DNA from: Exiguobacterium undae DSM 14481
Lineage (GTDB): Bacteria; Bacillota; Bacilli; Exiguobacteriales; Exiguobacteriaceae
Reading direction: 5' to 3'
DNA: 64,000 nt
Assembly: GCF_000620805.1 (NCBI RefSeq)
Contig: NZ_KK211187.1
Span: forward strand, 1,970,398 to 2,034,397
The position numbers and the translations under genes were made by a program. The notes beneath the pieces were generated by a model, which saw nothing but the letters and a program-made list of their open reading frames with translations, was not told the origin of the DNA and searched no databases. This document shows, piece by piece, positions 44,258 through 52,389 of the stretch; within the stretch, counting starts at the first letter, position 1, and each line of letters begins with the position of its first letter.

Positions 44258-45496
44258 GTGAAACGTACGACGTCCACGGTCCAGTGGATTATTTTCTTAT
44301 TAGCCAATACGATTGCCTTGCCAATCGTCGTCGCGAGCCTGTTTGATCTCTCGAGTGTCGAGACGGCCGCACTTGTCCAACGCTCCTTCTTTGTCGGAGG
44401 AATTGCCTGTTTTCTCCATGGATTGTTCGGTCACCGTTTACCGATCGTGTCCGGTCCTGCCGGCTCATGGGTCAGCATCTTTGTCGTCATCGCCGCGTTG
44501 CCGGTCGATTCAAAGACGGCCTTCACGATTGCGATGGCCGCTGTCGTCATTGCCGGCGTTGTCTTGATTTTCCTCGGGTTGACGGGATGGACCCGTTTTT
44601 TATTACCAGTCTTTACGCCGCTCGTCAGCGGAACGTTTTTGCTTTTATTATGTATTCAACTGACCGGCGTCATGCTTGGTGCCGTTCTCGCCGTCGAAGC
44701 AACACGTCTTGCCGGCATTCTGACATTCCTGCTTGTCCTCGGACTCAGTCAATTTGGTCCGACCCGCCTCCGTCCGTTCGCCTTGATGATCGGAATAGTC
44801 GTCGGCTGGTTGGTCAGCCGTCCGTCGTTACCGGAAGCGTCCGGTGTCTTCGCCGTTCCGGCCGCCTTACCGTTCGGGATGCCGCAATTTGACGGCAGTG
44901 CCTTTTTGGTTGCGATTCCGTTTGCGATTCTTTTGATCGTCAACTTGATTGCCGCGTTAAGCGCCGTCGAAGCGACGATTCAGAAGAAAGGGGCCTTGAA
45001 TCAGGGGCTGACGGTCGAAGGAATCATTCACTTAATCGCGGCGACGTTCTCGACGCTCGTTCCGGTCCCGTTGCCGATCACAAGTGGTTTCATCGCCCAG
45101 ACGGGAAGTAAGGAACGCCGGCCGTTTTTGATTGCTTCACTTGTCATCGCTCTGGTCGGGTTTTTCCCGAGCATCATCGGCATCATCGCGACGTTGCCGC
45201 GCAGTGTCGCCAGTGCGGCTTTGCTCGCAACGTTACCGCACATGTTCCTGATTGCCTGGCAGTCTGCTGAAAGTAGCATGACGACCAGTCGTCGCAAACA
45301 TGCCTTTGCGATTTGTGCCGTCATCGGAATCAGCATTCTGTTGCAATCGACGGTTTTGGCGGAAATCCTGCCGCTGACGTTACGTCCGTTCTTCAGTAAC
45401 GGCTTATTGATTGGGACGATGCTTGTGCTCGGGTTTGAAGTCATCGAACGTTTCCGTTCACGACGTGATGCCAAATCAGAACGACTTGCTAGCTAA
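44258..45496 (+). CDS. NCS2-family purine/pyrimidine permease
   Basis: The 412-residue membrane protein has about twelve to fourteen helices and NCS2-like segments GHRLPIVSGPAGSWVSIFV (helix 3 region) and VPLPITSGFIAQTGSKERRPF. The family transports uracil, xanthine, urate or purines with protons. The GTG start follows AAAGGAG. The divergent LysR regulator suggests substrate-controlled uptake. The signature in the usual quotation QFGPTRLRPF is only weakly NCS2-like, so the substrate is open. Confidence 0.75.
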   Translation: MKRTTSTVQWIIFLLANTIALPIVVASLFDLSSVETAALVQRSFFVGGIACFLHGLFGHRLPIVSGPAGSWVSIFVVIAALPVDSKTAFTIAMAAVVIAGVVLIFLGLTGWTRFLLPVFTPLVSGTFLLLLCIQLTGVMLGAVLAVEATRLAGILTFLLVLGLSQFGPTRLRPFALMIGIVVGWLVSRPSLPEASGVFAVPAALPFGMPQFDGSAFLVAIPFAILLIVNLIAALSAVEATIQKKGALNQGLTVEGIIHLIAATFSTLVPVPLPITSGFIAQTGSKERRPFLIASLVIALVGFFPSIIGIIATLPRSVASAALLATLPHMFLIAWQSAESSMTTSRRKHAFAICAVIGISILLQSTVLAEILPLTLRPFFSNGLLIGTMLVLGFEVIERFRSRRDAKSERLAS

Positions 45497-45513
45497 TCTT
45501 TCCGAAAACACAC

Positions 45514-45558
45514 CATCCCCGCCCTCTCGCAATAAGCGAAAGAACGGGGATGTTTTTT
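45514..45558 (+). terminator. Terminator of the permease gene
   Basis: CATCCCCG pairs with CGGGGATG and an inner CTCGC/GCGAA-like stem extends it; TTTTTTG follows. Confidence 0.75.
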
Positions 45559-45602
45559 GTTTGTAAGGTTCACTTAATCATAATGGTTTTAAAGATTTAA
45601 TT

Positions 45603-46256
45603 TTATTTAATCCGAAGCACATGCGCAGCACTATACTCAATTGCATTTCCATTATCCGTTATCAGATAAACTCCTTTAGCATGAAAGGTTGTTTCTTTTA
45701 TATATTCGATGATTTTTTCCTGAAGCAAGTACTCGTGATTTTCGGCAAAGGGTTCTAATGTAAATATCGTCGTAGAAAAAATCAATGTCACATCGTCATA
45801 ATTTTTTTGAGATTTTTTGATGATATTCTGCTTTGTCTTTTCAAGAAAGATATTTCTTTTCTCCTCGAGAGACTCTAGACTGCTTAATCGTGATTGCCAT
45901 CTTCCAACTTCATTTAATTTCTGTGAGATTTTTGTATCTTCTTGCCCGTCTATGTAAGAACTCACTTCAAATTTCTCAACTGCTCCATCAGTCTTTTTCA
46001 TCAAAAAATCGTATCCTTGGTTTCCTAAAACAACTTTTAATTGTGCTCCTTCTGGAAAAAAAGGCGACATTGAGAAAATATATGCCGGTGTAAACTCTTC
46101 GCAAAATTCTTTAAAGCGACCTTTTTTTAAAAGTAATAACTTTGAAGTCACAGAGTCTTTTTCAGCTTGATCAATTACAAACTTGTAATAGGTCGACATT
46201 TCTTTAGCATTTCTATATTGAGACAATTCATCTAATAACTTCAATTGTTCTCTCAA
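45603..46256 (-). CDS. AT-rich orphan protein, unknown
   Basis: The 217-residue protein is encoded by a sequence clearly richer in A and T than its neighbours, a common sign of transfer. The start is TTG with AAAGGAG 9 nt upstream. The middle part (GYDFLMKKTDGAVEKFEVSS) faintly recalls a PD-(D/E)xK nuclease core, with Asp, then Glu-x-Ser in place of Glu-x-Lys, and the following region is helical. I do not recognise a family and do not claim nuclease activity. A structured repeat lies immediately upstream. Confidence 0.6.
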   Translation of the reverse strand: MREQLKLLDELSQYRNAKEMSTYYKFVIDQAEKDSVTSKLLLLKKGRFKEFCEEFTPAYIFSMSPFFPEGAQLKVVLGNQGYDFLMKKTDGAVEKFEVSSYIDGQEDTKISQKLNEVGRWQSRLSSLESLEEKRNIFLEKTKQNIIKKSQKNYDDVTLIFSTTIFTLEPFAENHEYLLQEKIIEYIKETTFHAKGVYLITDNGNAIEYSAAHVLRIK

Positions 46257-46341
46257 AATAAATTTCTCCTTTCAAAAAGATGAATATACCTAAAAAAACG
46301 AGAACGATTAAAAATCATTCTCGTCTTACGAACTTTTTGTT

Positions 46342-46491
46342 AAACTCGGCTTCTTCCCGTGACTCCTACAGGAAAAAGCGCGTGCTTTTCGCGCTGTCAG
46401 AGACAAACGAGACCCGGCTCCTCGTCCGAAAGGGACAGGCGCCGCGGCTCGTGTCTCGCCTGAGGAAAGCACGGGAAAGGAAGACGAGTTT
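46342..46491 (-). repeat. Structured intergenic repeat element, copy 2
   Basis: About 150 bp on the minus strand matching copy 1 at 23906-24052. The blocks GCTTTCCTCAGGCGAGACAC, GTTTGTCTCTGACAGCGC and GCGCTTTTTCCTGTAGGAGT are identical in both. The outer stem is AAACTCG/CGAGTTT, the next CCCGTG/CACGGG, the upper stem CGAG/CTCG where copy 1 has CAAG/CTTG, and the last hairpin GCGCG/CGCGC where copy 1 has GCGCAA/TTGCGC. It contains no open frame of note. Confidence 0.75.
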
Positions 46492-46529
46492 CACTTCAGT
46501 TCACTTCAGTTCACTTCACTTCACTTCAC
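46490..46529 (+). repeat. Pentamer tandem repeat (TTCAC/TTCAG) x 8
   Basis: Eight consecutive TTCAC or TTCAG units run from 46490 to 46529, directly after the structured repeat and into the stop codon of the MBL hydrolase gene. It can change length by slippage, though it would alter only the 3' end of the gene. Confidence 0.85.
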
Positions 46530-47611
46530 CGTACCTCACGCCACCATCTGCGTGTTTCACTGGCAGCGGTGACACTTTCACCGATCATCGGTGTCACGAC
46601 CGACACCTCATGTTTCGCAGCTTCCTTCAGCAAACGTTCGACCGGTTCGTACCACGGATGAAATGCCAGTGTAAACGCCGACCAGTGGACCGGAATCAGC
46701 ACGTCCCCTTTGACATCGAGATGCGCAGCAAGTGTCTGTTCCGGCAACATGTGTGAACTCGACCACCGGGTATCGTATTGGCCACATTCCATGATGGTGA
46801 CATCAAACGGACCATACTGTTCCCCGATCGCCTTAAAGTGTGGACCGTAGCCACTGTCTCCGCTGAAGAAGACTTTCTTCGACCCCTCAATTACCCATGA
46901 CGCCCAAAGCGTCGAAAATTGATCAAGACCATTTCGTCCCGAATAGTGCCGGGCAGGTGTTGCCGTCAATCGGAGACCATTCGTCTCGACCGATTCGTGC
47001 CAATCGAGTTCCGTAATCCGGTCCGGATCCACTCCCCAGCCTTTTAGGCGGCTTGCGACACCAAGCGGGACGATGAATCGCCCGACCCGGTCTTTTAACG
47101 CCAAGATCGAATGATAATCCAAGTGATCGTAATGGTCATGCGAATAGATGACAAGATCAATCGGCGGCAACGCATCGAGATCGACCGGTGCCGTCGTTTG
47201 GAATCGTCCGCCTCCGAGTTTCGGGAACGGTGACGGCGCCCGGCCGAGCATCGGATCAAAGAAAATCGTCTGTTGATCGAGTTCAAGCAGGAACGCCGAA
47301 TGTCCGAACCAGGTCACCCGCGGCTCGGTTCCGTCCGTCCGTCGTTCAAACGGTACGACCGGTAACGGCTTGACCGGCTTTAACGACGGTAATTCCCGAC
47401 CGTAATCCTTTAAAATACTTTTCATTGTCTCCCATTCCATCTTCAGTTGGAACGGTAATTCATTTTGAAACTTTCCGTTCGAAAACTGACGCGAACGCGT
47501 ATACTGCTGTTGATCTGCTTTTGACGGCCGGCGACCGAATAACGGATAACGGGTCATGAAGACCGCTCCCAGGACGCCGAGTCCGGCTAACGCTGCTACT
47601 GTTTTTTTCAT
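46526..47611 (-). CDS. MBL-fold metallohydrolase, UlaG/NAPE-PLD-like, membrane-anchored
   Basis: The 361-residue protein has an N-terminal hydrophobic segment and then an MBL fold with IYSHDHYDHLD supplying the HxHxDH zinc motif, an upstream TWFGHSAFLLE and further ligands in FFSGDSGYGPHF and IPVHWSAF. The group includes UlaG lactonase-like and N-acyl-phosphatidylethanolamine phospholipase-like enzymes, so substrate is open. AGAGGTGA precedes the ATG at 47611. The pentamer repeat overlaps its stop codon. Confidence 0.85.
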   Translation of the reverse strand: MKKTVAALAGLGVLGAVFMTRYPLFGRRPSKADQQQYTRSRQFSNGKFQNELPFQLKMEWETMKSILKDYGRELPSLKPVKPLPVVPFERRTDGTEPRVTWFGHSAFLLELDQQTIFFDPMLGRAPSPFPKLGGGRFQTTAPVDLDALPPIDLVIYSHDHYDHLDYHSILALKDRVGRFIVPLGVASRLKGWGVDPDRITELDWHESVETNGLRLTATPARHYSGRNGLDQFSTLWASWVIEGSKKVFFSGDSGYGPHFKAIGEQYGPFDVTIMECGQYDTRWSSSHMLPEQTLAAHLDVKGDVLIPVHWSAFTLAFHPWYEPVERLLKEAAKHEVSVVTPMIGESVTAASETRRWWREVR

Positions 47612-47690
47612 TTTCTTCACCTCTTTGATACCACCAGTATAGCATCGGCGATTTTTAAAGCGGTAATGAACAAACTTCACTTTTCCTAAA

Positions 47691-47725
47691 AAAAGACGCA
47701 AAACTGAGTATCTCAGTTTTGCGTC
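47691..47725 (-). terminator. Terminator of the YflT-like gene
   Basis: GACGCAAAACTGAG and CTCAGTTTTGCGTC form a perfect 14-bp stem with a 3-nt loop, followed by seven Ts on the minus strand. Confidence 0.9.
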
Positions 47726-47731
47726 GAGGAT

Positions 47732-48196
47732 TTAGTCTATATCGTCCGCTTTCCATTTTGAACGATCGCTTTTATCGTGATCGGATTCGTGTTCCGACTC
47801 ATAATCGTTGACGCCCGGATTTTCAACTTTTCCATCATGCCGGTGCCCTTCGTCATGCAGGTGGTCGCGTGAATGATCATGATTATGTCCATGGTCATGA
47901 TCGTCATGTCGGTCTTTTGCGAACAGCGCGATTCCGCCCCGCTCGACTTCTTGATAATGTTGTTCTGCCTCTTGATCGGAATGCCCCACCCGCTTTAATG
48001 TTTCACGCAGTGGCGGTTCGTGACTGAATTTTGATTTGATCTGGTCAATCCATGACGCACCGGACGCCTCATCCGCCGCTTCGTCCCGTCCAACCACTGA
48101 AAAATCGGAGTCCTTGTGACCTTGCTCTTTTAACGCTTGCATTTTCTGATGTAAGCTCGACTCATCATGAAAAATTCCGATAAATTTCTTTGCCAT
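47732..48196 (-). CDS. General stress protein 17M/YflT-like with His-rich segment
   Basis: The 154-residue protein has a YflT-type N-terminal domain (KKFIGIFHDESSLHQKMQALKEQGHKDSDFSVVGRD) known for heat- and stress-induced proteins, followed by a linker of about 35 residues with many His and Asp residues (about 90-125) and an acidic tail. The His cluster could bind divalent metals. The start is uncertain; ATG at 48196 matches the family. A sigma-B-like promoter lies 50 bp upstream, overlapping the end of prfC's terminator. Confidence 0.75.
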   Translation of the reverse strand: MAKKFIGIFHDESSLHQKMQALKEQGHKDSDFSVVGRDEAADEASGASWIDQIKSKFSHEPPLRETLKRVGHSDQEAEQHYQEVERGGIALFAKDRHDDHDHGHNHDHSRDHLHDEGHRHDGKVENPGVNDYESEHESDHDKSDRSKWKADDID

Positions 48197-48245
48197 CGTC
48201 AACACCATTCCTCTCAAAGAGATATGAATTTACAGACTCCAATTT

Positions 48246-48271
48246 TTACCCTTGTTTCGTCATCTCAAAAC
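48246..48271 (-). promoter_or_regulatory. Probable sigma-B promoter of the YflT-like gene
   Basis: On the minus strand GTTTTG is followed after 14 nt by GGGTAA, matching the sigma-B pattern with the same spacer length as the promoter at 34697-34722. Confidence 0.6.
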
Positions 48272-48272
48272 G

Positions 48273-48312
48273 AAAAAAAGACGTGTCTTCCGCTGAATCG
48301 GAAAAACACGTC
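48273..48312 (-). terminator. Terminator of prfC
   Basis: GACGTGT and ACACGTC pair around a loop containing a second small stem; a T-run follows on the minus strand. Confidence 0.75.
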
Positions 48313-48321
48313 CCACTTCGA

Positions 48322-49908
48322 TTAATCTTTGAGTAACTGTGGTGAATCAACAAGCGTGATGACACCGTCATTTTTCTGAACGAATCGTTCGTAAACGAAG
48401 TCGTTGGCAAACAACAGAACCGGATTTTCCCAACGGTCGTAGACAAGAACGGTCCGTGAATCCGTCAATTTCTTGACTTCACTGATTTCCGTCACCTTGA
48501 CCCACTTCGCGACTTGGAAGTTCGCCGCATCTTTTAAGATGTCAACGCCGTACTCTCCTTTAAGGCGGTGTTCGAAGACTTCAAACTGAAGTTGTCCGAT
48601 TGCGCCGAGGATGATCTCGTTGTATTCCGTCTTGTAGACCTGAATCGCTCCCTCTTGGGCGAGCTGTTCCACACCTTTTTGGAACTGTTTTGATTTCAGT
48701 GCGTTTTTCGTAAAGACTTTGAGGAACAATTCCGGTGCAAACGTCGGCAATGCTTCGTACTGAAGACTTGGATCACCGTTCGTGATCGTGTCGCCGATTT
48801 GATAGTTACCGGAATCATACAGACCGATGACATCTCCCGCAAACGCTTCGTTGACCGTTTCCCGCTCGTCTGCCATGAACTGCGTCGATTGGGATAACTT
48901 CATTTTTTTGCCGGTCCGCGTCAGGACGACTTCCATGCCGCGGTCGAATTTTCCGGTACAGATCCGCACGAAGGCAATCCGGTCACGGTGATTCGGGTTC
49001 ATGTTCGCTTGAATCTTGAAGACAAAGCCGCTGAAGAATTCTTGTGCCGGCTCGATTTGTCCTTTGTTCGACTCACGTGGTGTCGGCGACGGTGATAAGT
49101 TGAGGTAATGCTCAAGCAACGGTGTGATTCCGAAGTCAACCAGGGCAGAACCGAAGAAGACCGGTGTCAATTCACCTTTCGCAATCAACTCTTCGTCATA
49201 CGCATTTCCCGCTCCGTCGAGCAGATCGACTTCATCCACCAACGTATCGTACATCTCGTTGTTGATCGTTGACGCCAGCTGGTCGTTCGCGAGTCCTTCT
49301 TCACCGAGATCAATCGTCAGACGGTCGTTCTTGAAGCAATGGAACTTCTCGTTGACGCGGTCATAGACGCCTTCAAACTGTTGACCCGATCCGGCCGGCC
49401 ATGTGACAGCGACTGATGGAATACCGAGGACTTCCTCGAGTTCTTCCATCAATTCGAGTGGATCACGCGCTTGGCGGTCCATCTTGTTGATGAACGTAAA
49501 GATCGGAATCCCGCGCATCCGACAGACTTGGAATAGTTTTTTCGTTTGCGACTCGATCCCTTTTGCGGCATCGATGACCATGATCGCCGAGTCGACGGCT
49601 GTCAGGATCCGGTACGTATCTTCCCCGAAATCGGAGTGACCCGGTGTATCCATGATCGAGACGATTTTTTTGTCATACTCAAACTGCATGACGGATGATG
49701 TAACGGAGATTCCCCGTTGTTTTTCGATCTCCATCCAGTCGGATTTCGCAAATTTCGAGTTTTTCCGCGCTTTGACCGATCCGGCTTCACGAATCGCACC
49801 ACCGTGGAGTAAGAATTTTTCAGTTAATGTCGTTTTCCCGGCATCCGGGTGGGAAATAATTCCGAAGATCCGGCGTTTCTCGACTTCGGTTTGGAGTAAT
49901 TTTGTCAT
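48322..49908 (-). CDS. prfC: Peptide chain release factor 3
   Basis: The 528-residue GTPase recycles class I release factors after termination. It has G1 SHPDAGKTTLTE, G2 with RGISVTSS, G3 DTPGHSDFGEDTYR and G4 FINKMDR, then the RF3-specific central and C-terminal domains. Length agrees with family (about 525). The gene has its own terminator and no close neighbour on its strand. Confidence 0.95.
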   Translation of the reverse strand: MTKLLQTEVEKRRIFGIISHPDAGKTTLTEKFLLHGGAIREAGSVKARKNSKFAKSDWMEIEKQRGISVTSSVMQFEYDKKIVSIMDTPGHSDFGEDTYRILTAVDSAIMVIDAAKGIESQTKKLFQVCRMRGIPIFTFINKMDRQARDPLELMEELEEVLGIPSVAVTWPAGSGQQFEGVYDRVNEKFHCFKNDRLTIDLGEEGLANDQLASTINNEMYDTLVDEVDLLDGAGNAYDEELIAKGELTPVFFGSALVDFGITPLLEHYLNLSPSPTPRESNKGQIEPAQEFFSGFVFKIQANMNPNHRDRIAFVRICTGKFDRGMEVVLTRTGKKMKLSQSTQFMADERETVNEAFAGDVIGLYDSGNYQIGDTITNGDPSLQYEALPTFAPELFLKVFTKNALKSKQFQKGVEQLAQEGAIQVYKTEYNEIILGAIGQLQFEVFEHRLKGEYGVDILKDAANFQVAKWVKVTEISEVKKLTDSRTVLVYDRWENPVLLFANDFVYERFVQKNDGVITLVDSPQLLKD

Positions 49909-50048
49909 GTAGGGTAATTCCTTTCACCTATATATTAAAAATCTTCTTAAAAAGTGGTTACCTCGCTCATTTTCGCAACTAGTCTATCATACCGAATTTT
50001 CGCAGTCTCGTCCATTTCACTTTGTTGACTTAATTTTCAGATTTCAAG

Positions 50049-50078
50049 TTGACAACTCCGCTCGATCTTCTATACGAT
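50049..50078 (+). promoter_or_regulatory. Promoter of the MFS leader/exporter unit
   Basis: TTGACA (50049-50054) and a -10 in TATACGAT (50071-50078) with a 16-18 nt spacer. The predicted start falls about 32 nt before the leader ATG. Confidence 0.6.
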
Positions 50079-50117
50079 GACGAGGAAGTTACTATGACAA
50101 GAAGGAGGAGACGTACA

Positions 50118-50189
50118 ATGTCACAATCATTTAATCAGCAACCATCGATTCACGTATTGGCTACAACTGTACGTCACCCAATCGTTTAA
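50118..50189 (+). CDS. 23-residue leader peptide upstream of the MFS exporter
   Basis: ATG at 50118 follows AAGGAGGAG at 7-8 nt, an ideal ribosome site, and the frame ends at TAA 50187-50189. The encoded peptide begins MSQSFNQQPS and ends TTVRHPIV. Its last codons, bases 50170-50179 (TACGTCACCC), can pair with GGGTG-T-ACGTA at 50204-50214, the first arm of the next hairpin. This fits a sensor that couples ribosome stalling to RNA folding. No protein of its own is known. Confidence 0.7.
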   Translation: MSQSFNQQPSIHVLATTVRHPIV

Positions 50190-50200
50190 TTTTTAATTAA

Positions 50201-50234
50201 GCAGGGTGTACGTATGCGTATACGTACATGCTGC
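50201..50234 (+). ncRNA. Leader hairpin competing with the leader peptide coding arm
   Basis: GTACGTAT (50208-50215) pairs with ATACGTAC (50220-50227) over a 4-nt loop, and GCAG (50201-50204) with CTGC (50231-50234). The same left arm can instead pair with the leader peptide's codons, giving two exclusive folds. Confidence 0.6.
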
Positions 50235-50247
50235 CCTCTTATATCAG

Positions 50248-50286
50248 GACGGGTATGCCCATATTTGTGCGTATCCGTCTTTTTTA
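50248..50286 (+). terminator. Attenuator-type terminator before the MFS gene
   Basis: GACGGGTATGC (50248-50258) and GCGTATCCGTC (50269-50279) form an 11-bp stem with two G-U pairs and a 10-nt loop, followed by six Ts. It lies 35 bp before the exporter start codon and after the leader peptide, so it should cut transcription unless overcome. Confidence 0.8.
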
Positions 50287-50320
50287 TGGTCTAAAAACGG
50301 AAGTATAAGGGGTTTTGTTT

Positions 50321-51568
50321 ATGTTTACTGCATTAAAACAGCTTGACCGCAACATCTGGATCCGGTTCGTCGGGGAAACGATTACCGGAGTCATGATGTT
50401 CATGATTGCACCATTTCTTGTTCTGTATTATTCCGAACAACTCGATTCGTATTTTTTGGTTGGTCTCATCATGGCGACCGGACCGATCACTTCATTGTTC
50501 GGTTCCTTCCTCGGCGGGTATCTCGCCGACTTGTATGGCCGTAAACCGCTCATGGTCATCTCGATTGTCGGCGATGTCGTCGCCTTGATCGGTTTCTCGT
50601 TCGCCGATTCGTTTTGGCCGTTATTGTTAATGAATGCCTTACTCGGTCTGACGAATTCCTTGTTCCACCCGGCCGCCAGTGCGATGGTCGCCGATGTCAC
50701 GCCGCCGGAACGACTCAACGAATCGTTTGGCCTCCTGCGGATGGGACATAATGTCGGGGCTGCGTTTGGTCCGCTGATCGGAAGTGCCGTTTTGTTCGTC
50801 GATCGAACGTTGATTTTCTACGCTGCTGCCGCCGTCTTTTTCGTGTATGCACTCGTCTTGTTGATCTTCATCCAAGAAACAAAACCGGATCAGATCGAAC
50901 ACACCGGTGACGAACCGAAGTTATCCGCCTTCACCGTCCTGCGCAAAGACAATGTCTTCTTAATTTTCATCGCAGCCGGTGTTTTCATCTCAATGGGCTT
51001 TGCCCTCGTCGAAAGCATGTTACCGGTTTTCCTGAAAGAAGCCTTGCCGGGTCTGCCGAACGACAAAAATCCGTTCCCGTACTTGATGGGCTTAAACGGC
51101 ATCATGGTCGTCTTGTTCCAGTTCCCGATCGCCGCCCGCCTGTCCGGCAAAGCATTCGGAAAAGTTATGTTGCTCGGAGCCTGTATTTTTGGAATCGGTA
51201 TGATTTTACTCGCCTTCATTCCGTCGTATCTCTTTTCACTCGGAACGGAGTATCTGGTGCTCGTGACGGTGTTACTGGTCATCTACGCCCTCTATACCCT
51301 CGGTGAGATGATCATGTCCCCTGTTCAAATGACGTTCATCGCCTTGATTGCACCGGAACACTTGCGCGGAACCTATAACGGTGCTGCCAGCATCCAATGG
51401 TTGATCGGCGGTGTCACGGCACCGCTGCTCGGATCCCTGTTCCTTGATTCCGGAAACGGACAATATGCGCTCGCCGGGGTCGGGGTCGCCTGTTGCATGT
51501 CCGGTCTCGTTTACCTGGCACTCGACCGATCAATCCGTCGGGCAAAACGGTTATCGCAATCCGCTTGA
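50321..51568 (+). CDS. MFS multidrug exporter
   Basis: The 415-residue protein has twelve hydrophobic helices and MDR-type MFS motifs: GGYLADLYGRKPLMVIS (motif A loop) and PPERLNESFGLLRMGHNVGAAFGPLIG (motif C region). It should expel drugs by proton antiport. The ATG at 50321 follows AAGGGG at 8 nt; a TTG at 50315 is a less likely start. It is controlled by a leader peptide and terminator directly upstream, as seen for ribosome-targeting antibiotic resistance genes. Confidence 0.88.
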   Translation: MFTALKQLDRNIWIRFVGETITGVMMFMIAPFLVLYYSEQLDSYFLVGLIMATGPITSLFGSFLGGYLADLYGRKPLMVISIVGDVVALIGFSFADSFWPLLLMNALLGLTNSLFHPAASAMVADVTPPERLNESFGLLRMGHNVGAAFGPLIGSAVLFVDRTLIFYAAAAVFFVYALVLLIFIQETKPDQIEHTGDEPKLSAFTVLRKDNVFLIFIAAGVFISMGFALVESMLPVFLKEALPGLPNDKNPFPYLMGLNGIMVVLFQFPIAARLSGKAFGKVMLLGACIFGIGMILLAFIPSYLFSLGTEYLVLVTVLLVIYALYTLGEMIMSPVQMTFIALIAPEHLRGTYNGAASIQWLIGGVTAPLLGSLFLDSGNGQYALAGVGVACCMSGLVYLALDRSIRRAKRLSQSA

Positions 51569-51590
51569 TCGTGCAAGATTGACATCAAAT

Positions 51591-51638
51591 AAACCCCCGG
51601 ATCAGACACTTGTTGTAAGTGTCCGGTTCGGGGGTTTT
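51591..51638. terminator. Bidirectional intrinsic terminator
   Basis: AAACCCCCG and CGGGGGTTT arms with an inner GACACTT/AAGTGTC stem lie between convergent genes. Confidence 0.85.
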
Positions 51639-51656
51639 GTATGTACAGAATGAAGA

Positions 51657-52274
51657 TCACGCTTCCTGCTTTGCGTGTGTCATATCGCCTTCAAGCAGAA
51701 CCACGTCTCCCTGATCCGTCGACTCGACAATCGTCAGACTGGTCCCGTGAATGAAGGAAGACGTCCACAAGTGCTCCATGGCAGTCCCTTTGAAATGAGA
51801 TAACAGCACTTTAATCGCGATGCCGTGTGTCACAATTAAAACCGTTTCTTCTCGATGTTTCACTTGTATCACTTTTAAAAATTCAAGAAGACGATTTTTT
51901 AATACATCAAAACTCTCCCCCGTCTTTGATACGTACAGGTGAGGTGTCTCCCAAAACGAAGTATAGGCTTCCAGGTCATTCTGTTTTAAGAAATCATGTG
52001 TCTTGCCTTCCCATTCGCCCATGTGAATTTCTTTTAAGCGGGCATCGGTCTGAATCGGTGTCATCCGTCCATCACAAATCAATTGCGCCGTCTGAAGTGC
52101 ACGTTCACTCGGACTCGAGTAGACGGCTTGAAACGGGATGTCTTGCAAGTGTTGCCCTAATTTTTCAGCATACAGTTGTCCTTTGGCGGTCAACGGAGAG
52201 TTTTTCCACCCTTGCAATCTGTTTTCGATATTCCATTCCGTCTCACCGTGACGGGTCAAATAAATCATCGGCAT
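51657..52274 (-). CDS. Histidine phosphatase family protein (phosphoglycerate mutase-like)
   Basis: The 205-residue protein has the phosphohistidine motif LTRHGETEWN at 6-15, the family segment SSPSERALQTAQLI and the second histidine in VTHGIAIKVLL. It is the GpmB/PhoE/CobC type; substrate is not determined. GAGGG precedes the ATG. Single gene. Confidence 0.87.
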   Translation of the reverse strand: MPMIYLTRHGETEWNIENRLQGWKNSPLTAKGQLYAEKLGQHLQDIPFQAVYSSPSERALQTAQLICDGRMTPIQTDARLKEIHMGEWEGKTHDFLKQNDLEAYTSFWETPHLYVSKTGESFDVLKNRLLEFLKVIQVKHREETVLIVTHGIAIKVLLSHFKGTAMEHLWTSSFIHGTSLTIVESTDQGDVVLLEGDMTHAKQEA

Positions 52275-52389
52275 CCATTGTCCCTCTTTCCCTCATGCGT
52301 GAATTATCCATTATTTTACCATTAAGGATGCTTTCACGACAAACAGGACTTCTGCGTTCTTCTGAAGTCATCTCACCATTTGAGTTCCG

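Noticed and set aside
46490-46529. Short CRISPR-like array
   Set aside because: The repeat unit is only five bases with no spacers, so it is a microsatellite.
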